Made by a program: the position numbers and the translations under genes. Positions 8,893-15,266 of a stretch of DNA of 45,861 nucleotides are shown here, one piece after another. The notes under the pieces are model-generated. The model was not told the DNA's origin, did no database searches, and was given only the letters and a program-made list of their open reading frames with translations. Source of the DNA: an uncultured Paracoccus sp. Lineage in GTDB: Bacteria > Pseudomonadota > Alphaproteobacteria > Rhodobacterales > Rhodobacteraceae. The DNA lies in contig NZ_CALMYP010000003.1 of assembly GCF_937873615.1 (NCBI RefSeq), forward strand, positions 1 through 45,861, read 5' to 3'. Numbering within the stretch: the first letter of the stretch is position 1; each line of letters starts with the position of its first letter.

Positions 8893-9120
8893 ATGTCCCG
8901 TTCCTACCGAAAAACCCCGATCTGCGGGATGACCACTGCCGCGAGCGACAAGGTATTCAAAAAGGCCGAGCACAAACGCGCCCGCCGCGCCGTGAACGCG
9001 CGCGACCTGACGCTGGATGATGCCCCGATGGGCAAAGAGTTTGGCAACCCATGGGGCGCACCCAAAGACGGGAAGCAATGGATCGACGCCAGACGCTTCC
9101 CCGAGATCATGAGGAAGTAA
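8893..9120 (+). CDS. Small basic protein of a widespread unknown family (75 aa)
   Basis: Begins MSRSYRKTPICGMTTAASDK. I recognise this opening from many short uncharacterised proteins in phages and bacterial genomes. The protein is Arg/Lys-rich (FKKAEHKRARRAVNAR), which would suit nucleic-acid binding, but no function is known. It starts one base after the preceding metallophosphoesterase stop and ends five bases before the next, so it is sandwiched between two phosphoesterase genes. Confidence 0.7.
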   Translation: MSRSYRKTPICGMTTAASDKVFKKAEHKRARRAVNARDLTLDDAPMGKEFGNPWGAPKDGKQWIDARRFPEIMRK

Positions 9121-9125
9121 GAGAG

Positions 9126-9929
9126 ATGGCGAGGTTTCTGGTCTGGAGTGACCTGCACGACGAATTCTGGGAAGGTTTCGATTTGCCCGACCTGTCCGCG
9201 CCAGTGGACGGGGTGCTGATCGCGGGCGACACCCACACAATGGGCCGCCATCTGGATATCCCAGCACGCGCCGCGCGCAAGTATGGCTGCCCGGTCGTGG
9301 TGATCTGGGGCAACCACGAATCCTACGGCTCGATCTGGTCGGAACTGTTGGCCGAAGAAGAGCGCCAGCTGGCCGATCTGCATAGCGACGGCCTCGACAT
9401 TCGCATGCTGCATGGTGCAACCACCAAGATCGCGGGTGTGCGCATCATCGGCGCGCCGCTCTGGACGGATTTGAAGCTCTTCTCGGAACTGAAGGGCCTC
9501 GCATGGGGAATGGTCGGGGAATGTCTGATGGATTATCGGCGGATCGGCGTCACGCCCAAGCGCATGTTTTGCGTGCGCACGATGCTGGACCATCATGCGA
9601 TGGACAAAGCTGCAATTTGGGACGCGCTGCGCCAGCCCTATGCCGGGCCGACCATCGTTATGACACACCACATCCCAGTGCGCCAACTCGTCCACCCCGC
9701 CCGCGAAGTCGGCAATGACAACAAGCGTGCCCTCTGTGCCGGATTCGCCAGTGACCTGTGGGCCGAGATCAGGGGCTTCGACATCCACACCTGGATCTGC
9801 GGCCACAGCCACGACAACGAGACCTGGACCGGCAAAGGCAAGCACGGCCCGATCCGTTTCGTCATGAACGGGCGCGGATATCCGGGCGAAGAAGTTGCGT
9901 TCGATCCGGCTTTCGTGCTGGAGGTCTGA
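9126..9929 (+). CDS. Second metallophosphoesterase (267 aa)
   Basis: Calcineurin-like blocks: WSDLHDE (7-13), AGDTHTMG, WGNHESYG, MTHHIP and CGHSHDN. It is longer than and unrelated in detail to the enzyme at 8325, so it is not a recent duplicate. ATG at 9126 is used because the first motif begins six residues later and AAGTAAGAG lies just before. Substrate unknown. The stop is followed by a repeat-rich non-coding gap. Confidence 0.82.
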   Translation: MARFLVWSDLHDEFWEGFDLPDLSAPVDGVLIAGDTHTMGRHLDIPARAARKYGCPVVVIWGNHESYGSIWSELLAEEERQLADLHSDGLDIRMLHGATTKIAGVRIIGAPLWTDLKLFSELKGLAWGMVGECLMDYRRIGVTPKRMFCVRTMLDHHAMDKAAIWDALRQPYAGPTIVMTHHIPVRQLVHPAREVGNDNKRALCAGFASDLWAEIRGFDIHTWICGHSHDNETWTGKGKHGPIRFVMNGRGYPGEEVAFDPAFVLEV

Positions 9930-9944
9930 GCATGGCGGCATAGG

Positions 9945-9977
9945 GCGATAGCGCCATATCGCTATCACTCTATCGCT
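9945..9977. repeat. TATCGCT repeats after the metallophosphoesterase gene
   Basis: TATCGCT occurs at 9957-9963 and 9971-9977, and the inverse GCGATA at 9945-9950. GATAGCG (9947-9953) and CGCTATC (9960-9966) form a perfect inverted repeat with a 6-base spacer. Spaced copies like these resemble plasmid partition or regulator sites. The rest of 9930-10100 holds no gene I can support. Confidence 0.4.
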
Positions 9978-10100
9978 CTACCGAAGCCGCCGGAAACCCC
10001 ACAATCGCTCGATACTTGGCGTCTCGCTCATGTGGACTTTCCGGCTCCCGTTGCGAACTGGGAGCGTTCTGGCAAGATAGCCGGGCGACCACCGCATCGT

Positions 10101-11540
10101 TCAGGGTGCCCGGCCCTCCGCGACATTCTTGCCGACCTGATAGCAGTGCAACGCACAGGGAAAGTGCCGGATAAGCACCCCGTCGATTTCGCTCTCGGCG
10201 GTGATCGTCTTCGTTGTCGCCCCTGCCGGCACGCTGTTGGCAAAGTTGCGTTTGGCGAACTCGACAAGCCCGCGCAATTCGCCTGGTTGATCGCTGGCGT
10301 AGCGGTCGGACCATTTGATTTCATAGGCCCAAGTCGGCTTGAGGCGCGCCGGATCGACACGGACCAGATCAACTTCCAGATCGGTCCTGCCCTGCTTCCA
10401 CCGCGCATAGTGCAGGTTTTTCATCAGATCGGAGTGGAACCACTGCGAAAAAATCGCCGTTTCAGCCATCGCACCCATCGCATCGTCACCATCGTCGATG
10501 GGCGCAAAGAGGGCCGCGCGCATGGACGGGTTGGTCAGGTAGACCTTGAAGTTTCGCATCCGCTGAAATGTCTTGCCGGTATCATCCACGCGGCGCACAC
10601 GCACGATCAGGAAGGCTGCTTCCAGATAGTCTAGATACTTCGTGATCGTATTCTTGGCCACGCCTGAGCTTTGGGCCAGACCGTCTAGGCTGATCTCCTG
10701 CCCCGTATGGTAGGCTATGGTCGTGAAAAGCCGGTTGAGTTCCTGAATGTCCTGAATGCCGTAGAGGCTGGGGAGGTCGCGCAACAGAACCTTGTCGATG
10801 ATATCACGGCCAAGGAAACGCTGCACGTCGGCCTGAATCGTGGGATTGAGAACCGCTTCCGGGTACCCCCCGAAATTCAGGTAGTTGATGAACTCCTCGT
10901 TCAGCCGCTCGATATCCGGCGTAGAAAATCGTAGGGTCGCACCAAGCGGGGCGGATTTGATCAGATCGGCCTCCATCTCCCGGAACGCAAGAAATTCAGC
11001 AAACGTTAAGGGCGGAAGGAAAAAGTCGGTAAAGCGGCCCGCACCCGACTCCTGGCTTTTCAGGCGCAGCGCCGCCGCCGCCGAGCCGGATGCGATGAAC
11101 CTTGTGTTCGGGTGCTGATCAGTCAGCACCTTGAGGTGGACTTCCCAGTCTTTCAGATACTGGATCTCGTCAAAGACGATGATCCGCCTTGCCTGCGCAT
11201 CGTGCTCTGTCTCCTCCTCGAACAGGTCAATCAGGCGCGCGAGCGGCATTCCGCTGTAAAGTGGTGTATCGATGGAGACAAACAGCACATGCTGCCTGCT
11301 GAACCCCTCGTTTATCGCTTGTTCGATCAACTGGCGCAGCATGACTGTCTTGCCAACACGGCGAGGCCCCATCAGGATTGTTGAGCGGCGCACCGACCAG
11401 TCCAGAGCGAGCGTCGAGAAGGGGCCAAAATAAGCGCGCTTCTTCTCGGTCGGACTTTGGTGCATCTTATACGAGGCATCCCACCATGGGTTATCACGGC
11501 GGAGGCTCTTTAGAACGTCTGATTTCGCAATCTCAAGCAT
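10101..11540 (-). CDS. AAA ATPase of the DUF4143 type
   Basis: 479 residues. Walker A is GPRRVGKT (58-65) and Walker B is IVFDEIQYL (121-129), followed by a sensor-like GSAAAALR segment. The C-terminal half matches the DUF4143 region that accompanies this ATPase in many bacteria and archaea. The biological role of the family is unclear. These genes are common in accessory DNA. A 22-base hyphenated palindrome lies 8 bases upstream of the ATG, which suggests tight regulation of this single-gene unit. It converges on the cargo run and is separated from the mob operon by about 100 bases. Confidence 0.85.
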   Translation of the reverse strand: MLEIAKSDVLKSLRRDNPWWDASYKMHQSPTEKKRAYFGPFSTLALDWSVRRSTILMGPRRVGKTVMLRQLIEQAINEGFSRQHVLFVSIDTPLYSGMPLARLIDLFEEETEHDAQARRIIVFDEIQYLKDWEVHLKVLTDQHPNTRFIASGSAAAALRLKSQESGAGRFTDFFLPPLTFAEFLAFREMEADLIKSAPLGATLRFSTPDIERLNEEFINYLNFGGYPEAVLNPTIQADVQRFLGRDIIDKVLLRDLPSLYGIQDIQELNRLFTTIAYHTGQEISLDGLAQSSGVAKNTITKYLDYLEAAFLIVRVRRVDDTGKTFQRMRNFKVYLTNPSMRAALFAPIDDGDDAMGAMAETAIFSQWFHSDLMKNLHYARWKQGRTDLEVDLVRVDPARLKPTWAYEIKWSDRYASDQPGELRGLVEFAKRNFANSVPAGATTKTITAESEIDGVLIRHFPCALHCYQVGKNVAEGRAP

Positions 11541-11547
11541 GTACTCT

Positions 11548-11569
11548 TAGTATCAAGACGTTGATACTA
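11548..11569. promoter_or_regulatory. Hyphenated palindrome before the AAA ATPase gene
   Basis: Arms TAGTATCAA (11548-11556) and TTGATACTA (11561-11569) are perfect reverse complements with a 4-base GACG centre. The right end on the coding strand is 8 bases from the ATG at 11540. The position suits an operator for a dimeric regulator overlapping the promoter or ribosome site, or an RNA hairpin that hides the ribosome site. Confidence 0.55.
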
Positions 11570-11671
11570 TGTCAACGCAACCACCCATGCCGCTGATAAA
11601 ACGACGAATTCCTTGTAGCATTAGCGGCACCTACCGACGAATTTAGGCGCTTCTGGCGCTTAACTGCACGC

Positions 11672-12328
11672 TCAGTCGGCGCGCACGACACGAAACATCC
11701 GCCCATTGTAGCGGGCCAGATTCGACAGGCCGGGAGCACTCCAGCGGGTGATCGTTTCACCCTGAGGCACCACGATCACCACGCTGTTGCGGTAGGGGAC
11801 CAATTCCAGGCCAATTTGTCGTTTCAGCTCGGCGAAGCGTTCAAGATCAGCGCGCGCGGCGTCGCGATCAACCCCCATTTGTGCCAGCTCCGCCCCCATT
11901 GCCTCGATATCAGCTGAAAGCGCAGCCTCACGGCTTACCAGACGCTGTGCGAGGGCTTCCAAGGCGGCTTCGCCTTCGGCCCGCGCCTCGGCGATCTGCC
12001 GGGCGTTTTCCGAACGGATGCGGCTGGTCTCGGTTCGTGCATCGGACATCATTCGGCTGGCCATGCCCGCGATCAATGTCAGCGCCAGAAGCGCGCCAAG
12101 GGCCAGCAGAACGACGCCGAGGGTGACTCTACGACGTAGCCCCACGATCCGTTTACCTTCTGCCTCGATGGCCTTGGCCAGGGTTGCACGAGATGCCTCC
12201 AAATCTAAAAGTTCTGATCGCGCCTTGGCCAATCCCTCTGTCAACTTGTTCAGATCATCGGCAACTGCGCCGTGGGCATCCTCCTTTCTCTGCCGAAACT
12301 TTGCGAGACGCGCATCCAGTTCATTCAT
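11672..12328 (-). CDS. Coiled-coil protein with one membrane helix, mobilisation-associated
   Basis: 218 residues: N-terminal coiled coil (about 1-66), one membrane helix (about 68-90, VTLGVVLLALGALLALTLIA), a second coiled coil (about 95-170) and a short C-terminal domain with ITRWSAPGLSNLARYNGR. The start overlaps the relaxase stop as ATGA, so it is translated with the relaxase. Membrane coiled-coil proteins next to MobV relaxases are typical and may help recruit the relaxosome to a host transfer channel; this role is inferred. Confidence 0.7.
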   Translation of the reverse strand: MNELDARLAKFRQRKEDAHGAVADDLNKLTEGLAKARSELLDLEASRATLAKAIEAEGKRIVGLRRRVTLGVVLLALGALLALTLIAGMASRMMSDARTETSRIRSENARQIAEARAEGEAALEALAQRLVSREAALSADIEAMGAELAQMGVDRDAARADLERFAELKRQIGLELVPYRNSVVIVVPQGETITRWSAPGLSNLARYNGRMFRVVRAD

Positions 12329-13731
12329 GGTTGCAAACCGCGATCATGATTCAATGCGGCGTTCACCGGCTTCGCCGCTTCTTCCTTGGCGATATCCTTT
12401 TCCGGCTGCGAAAGTCGCGAGGCTATGTTCGCCCAAGCGTTATGCAAAACCTGCATCGTGTCTCTGATCAAATCGATCAGGTTGAGGTCCGAGGCCCGTT
12501 TGCGCAGATCGTCGTCTTTGATGATCCAGACTTTAGTTTCTTCGGGGTGCGGGCGCACTGATCCATCGAGTACACCGAGAAACAGCTCCAACACGACCCG
12601 GCCCGCCTCGCGCGCGGAATCGCGGAGGTTTTGGGTGCGCTCCTTCTCGATCTTGGCAAGCGTGTCACGCAGACGGCGCGCTTCGTCTTCCGTCGCGGTT
12701 TGAGCCTGCCGGAGGGATGCCCTGTCCTCTGCAAGAAGCCCTTGTTGACGTGCCTCAAGCGCAGCTTGCTGGCGTTCGATCTCTTGTTTTACGCGTGTCT
12801 CAGCGGCACGGGCGGTCTCTTCGGCCTGCTTCCGGATACGTTTGGCCTCCACCCGGTCAAGATCAGCCTCCTCCAGCGCCGCTTCAGCAAGATCCAGCTT
12901 TTCGGCGATTTCCTCGACCTTGGCCGCGAGTGATGCTTCCAGCCCATCTTCGGCATCGACCAGAACACCCAAGCGCTCCTCCATGTCGCGGATGACTTTA
13001 GCTTCGCGCCGAGCGGCCTCCTTTTCAGCTTTCCATTGCTGGCGGCTTAACCTCCGGCGCTTCGGGCCGGTGCGTGTGAGGCCACAGGGTAAACTGACGT
13101 GCTCAAAGTAATCATCCTGAATCTCGCGGGCCTTGGCGCGATAGGCGGCGTTACCCATTCTCAACGCCGCCTTGTCGTCGTGGCCAGCGGCACGCGCCAC
13201 CTCCATCGCCTCCTCCTTGGAGCGCCAGGCAGGATTCAAGTCGCGCGCCGAACAGTTCGCGTCATCCAAAGGCAAGACGAATGCATGAACATGGGGGTGC
13301 TTTTCGTCCCAATGGGCAATGACACTGACAAGCTTTTCACCAAAAGTCGCCTTGAGCCATGCCACGTTATGGTCGCGCCACCGCTCATACTCTGCGCGGG
13401 CCTCGGGGGTGGCTTTCACCAGTTCGGTTGGAACCGGGTAAGACGCGACCGCCGTCAGCAGCGTGTGCCGATCCTGCCTAATACCGCGACGCGCCATCCT
13501 TCCATCCTTCAGCGTCACCTCGACACTGCCAGCCGTAACCATCTCGTCATGCAGACGTGGCACTTCATCGATTGGAACCCCGAAAATGGTTTCGGGCGGA
13601 ACGGGATTTTCAACATGCGCACTGAAAGCAGGTGCTCGAGCGGCCTCTTCAAGCACCTGCTCGACTGACTGCCCACCAGGATTTTTCTTGCGAGAGAAGC
13701 TCTGCAAATGCACGAATTGGGGACCGGACAT
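12325..13731 (-). CDS. MobV-family relaxase (plasmid mobilisation protein)
   Basis: 468 residues. The metal-binding relaxase motif reads HWDEKHPHVHAFV (residues 140-152), the hallmark of MobV/Pre proteins, which nick oriT and lead a single strand into a recipient cell using another element's conjugation machine. The C-terminal ~200 residues are a long Glu/Arg/Ala coiled coil. The ATG at 13731 overlaps the stop of the preceding 76-residue frame as TGATG and has no strong ribosome site of its own, so translation is probably coupled. The open frame continues upstream to 13992 but that part is low quality. The stop overlaps the next gene as ATGA. Confidence 0.88.
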   Translation of the reverse strand: MSGPQFVHLQSFSRKKNPGGQSVEQVLEEAARAPAFSAHVENPVPPETIFGVPIDEVPRLHDEMVTAGSVEVTLKDGRMARRGIRQDRHTLLTAVASYPVPTELVKATPEARAEYERWRDHNVAWLKATFGEKLVSVIAHWDEKHPHVHAFVLPLDDANCSARDLNPAWRSKEEAMEVARAAGHDDKAALRMGNAAYRAKAREIQDDYFEHVSLPCGLTRTGPKRRRLSRQQWKAEKEAARREAKVIRDMEERLGVLVDAEDGLEASLAAKVEEIAEKLDLAEAALEEADLDRVEAKRIRKQAEETARAAETRVKQEIERQQAALEARQQGLLAEDRASLRQAQTATEDEARRLRDTLAKIEKERTQNLRDSAREAGRVVLELFLGVLDGSVRPHPEETKVWIIKDDDLRKRASDLNLIDLIRDTMQVLHNAWANIASRLSQPEKDIAKEEAAKPVNAALNHDRGLQP

Positions 13732-13961
13732 CACAGCGCCACAGTTGCGTGGCAAACACAATATTGACCGACTATTATGTTGGCGAGCAACATGTCGGGC
13801 AAGGCGCTGCGCCCCTGCACCCAGCCAGCGGCTGCGCCGCCGGTCCCACCGGGACCGAAGCCGCCAGCGGCGGCTGTACACCTGTTCCTCCGCCAGCCTT
13901 GTGGTGGACGCTGCGGAACATGTGTGCGTAGAAGGCTCAATGAGCAAGGAAGCTGTTTCAT
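13731..13961 (-). CDS. Candidate 76-residue protein bridging rep and mob
   Basis: The frame starts with an ATG that overlaps the stop of the replication gene (TAATG at 13959-13963) and stops with a TGA that overlaps the relaxase start (TGATG). This exact fit at both ends is strong evidence for translation. The product is Gly/Ala-rich (FGPGGTGGAAAGWVQG) with an Arg/Pro-rich N-terminal third and a hydrophobic stretch near the end (MLLANIIVGQYC). No known domain. The coding sequence also contains two adjacent GC-rich hairpins, so an alternative reading is a structured non-coding region such as oriT. Confidence 0.45.
   Translation of the reverse strand: MKQLPCSLSLLRTHVPQRPPQGWRRNRCTAAAGGFGPGGTGGAAAGWVQGRSALPDMLLANIIVGQYCVCHATVAL
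13841..13875. repeat. Two adjacent GC-rich hairpins between rep and mob
   Basis: CGGTCCC (13841-13847) pairs with GGGACCG (13851-13857) across a 3-base loop. AGCCGCC (13859-13865) pairs with GGCGGCT (13869-13875) across another 3-base loop. Only one base separates the two stems. Neither is followed by a T run on either strand, so they are not typical terminators. They may belong to the origin of transfer or control mobV expression. Confidence 0.45.
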
Positions 13962-14833
13962 TACAGGCACCCTGCAGCTTGTGCTTCACCAAGCGTGATG
14001 AGATTGCGGTCCACTGCGTCTTGCACCTGGGCCTTCGTCAGGTGCTGGCACATCCCGTGGCGCGCCCTGATCCAGCCTGCAATCTGTTCGGCACGTTTGA
14101 CCGCCGCCGCTTCCGCCTCCGCCCGAGCGAGCCGCAGATCATCAACATGCCGCTGCCACTTTCGGCCCCGCAGCCAGTTGTCGATGAAAGCGACCTTGCT
14201 CCTGGTGAATTCCGCGCTCTCTGCCGAATAGGCGCGGGCGGCTGCCACCAGCTCATCCCGGGAAACCTGCCGCAGGATGTCCTTCACGAGTTGGCGGCAA
14301 GCCTGTCGGTCCCGCCTGCGGTCCTCAGGGTAAGCCGCCCAGACAATTTCCAGGTCAGCATCCGCCTCCTCCGCGATGGAAGGATATGGTTTAGAATATG
14401 GTTCTGATCTGTTCCTATAACATTTGCCCTCAGGGGCCGATGCGCTGCCCTCAGGGGCAAATGCATCATCTGCCGTTTCGGGCTGCTCCATTTGCCGTTC
14501 TGGGCAAATCGGTTCGCCCAACGCGTACCAGTTCGCGCGCTTGAACCGATCCTCGGCGAAATTTCCCTTTAGGATCAGCCCTGCCTCGACCAGCTTGTCG
14601 AGCGCAGTCCTGATCTGCTTGGCGGTTAGATAGGGGAACTGCTCGTCGAAGGCTGCCAGCGAGTTGTAGGTCCAATAACGGCCATCATGAAAGTTTCGCC
14701 GGTTCGCTTCGTTGTGGCGCACCCAGAACACGAGGTTGCGATGGACGACCGCCGCATTAATGCCCACCAACATGGCGATTCCCGGGTCGAAAGCATGAAA
14801 AGCAGCATCGGCCTTGATCTCCGAGCGGCTCAT
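13961..14833 (-). CDS. Putative plasmid replication initiator, winged-helix type
   Basis: 290 residues. The N-terminal ~110 residues form a winged-helix pattern well known from plasmid and phage replication proteins: RRNFHDGRYWTYNSLAAF, then PYLTAKQIRTALDKLVEAG and FKRANWYALG. The C-terminal part is helical with VWAAYPEDRRRDRQACRQLV. ATG at 14833 is preferred over the in-frame TTG at 14875, which lies inside the repeat cluster. It heads an overlapping minus-strand chain with the 76-residue frame, mobV and the coiled-coil gene. A rep gene beside mob inside chromosomal DNA points to an integrated plasmid. Confidence 0.7.
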   Translation of the reverse strand: MSRSEIKADAAFHAFDPGIAMLVGINAAVVHRNLVFWVRHNEANRRNFHDGRYWTYNSLAAFDEQFPYLTAKQIRTALDKLVEAGLILKGNFAEDRFKRANWYALGEPICPERQMEQPETADDAFAPEGSASAPEGKCYRNRSEPYSKPYPSIAEEADADLEIVWAAYPEDRRRDRQACRQLVKDILRQVSRDELVAAARAYSAESAEFTRSKVAFIDNWLRGRKWQRHVDDLRLARAEAEAAAVKRAEQIAGWIRARHGMCQHLTKAQVQDAVDRNLITLGEAQAAGCL

Positions 14834-14844
14834 CCGAACGCCCC

Positions 14845-14983
14845 AAAACGGTTGGACAAAACCCGTTTTTTCCAAATGAAATCAATGCGGGGAATACACC
14901 CTGTTGGACAAATTATGTCATTGATTTCATTGAATAGTGCCCCCACCCTACGGGCTGCCATTTATCTTTCAAATCCAGATAAA
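14845..14983. repeat. Repeat cluster before the rep gene, candidate origin or operator
   Basis: GTTGGACAAA occurs as a direct repeat at 14851-14860 and 14903-14912. The first copy lies between AAAACGG (14845-14851) and CCGTTTT (14863-14869). A perfect 13-base inverted repeat, with arms at 14875-14887 and 14919-14931 (core ATGAAATCAATG), surrounds the second copy. TTTATCT (14961-14967) and AGATAAA (14977-14983) form a third pair. The cluster is AT-richer than its surroundings and sits directly upstream of the initiator gene, as origins and rep operators usually do. Confidence 0.55.
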
Positions 14984-15219
14984 TCAGGGCGGTAAGTGCC
15001 TCTTCGTCCCTTCTGTGCAAAAAAAGGGGAAAAGCCGGGCCGCCCCGCCTGTCTCGATCCCGGCACAGCTTGAGATCTGCGCTGGCTGGGCCTCTGCCTG
15101 CTGTCAGGTCTCGACCGACGACAGATTGGTATCCGTAACGATCCGGGCAGCCGTTTGACTGGCGCAGCCGATCTTTTCATGCGGGCGGCCTCAGGTCGTG
15201 TCGCGGTTTGGCCACGCCG
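14984..15219. other. Non-coding stretch with no supported gene
   Basis: I find no convincing reading frame and no tRNA on either strand between the repeat cluster and the terminator at 15220. The terminator faces the plus strand, so a short plus-strand transcript may begin somewhere here. The right edge of the mobile element could also lie in this stretch, but no duplicated att sequence was seen. Confidence 0.4.
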
Positions 15220-15250
15220 GACGCCGCCCCAGGAAGGGGCGGCGTCTTTT
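15220..15250 (+). terminator. Intrinsic terminator facing the plus strand
   Basis: GACGCCGCCCC (15220-15230) pairs perfectly with GGGGCGGCGTC (15236-15246) over a 5-base loop and is followed by TTTT on the plus strand. The minus side has no T run, so it does not look like the terminator of the minus-strand gene ending at 15267. No plus-strand gene was found upstream of it. Confidence 0.7.
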
Positions 15251-15266
15251 GTCTCAATTTACCCGT

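Noticed and set aside
9932-9943. ATG GCG GCA TAG just before the TATCGCT repeats, a possible broken parA start
   Set aside because: Only three codons remain and no ParA-like sequence follows in any frame.
13463-14407. A 314-residue plus-strand frame across mobV and rep
   Set aside because: Antisense to two genes with clear motifs and overlapping stops and starts; Cys/Arg-rich shadow sequence.
14984-15219. Search for a tRNA or att site as the integration target at the right edge
   Set aside because: No T-arm pattern, cloverleaf or direct duplication was found in this stretch.
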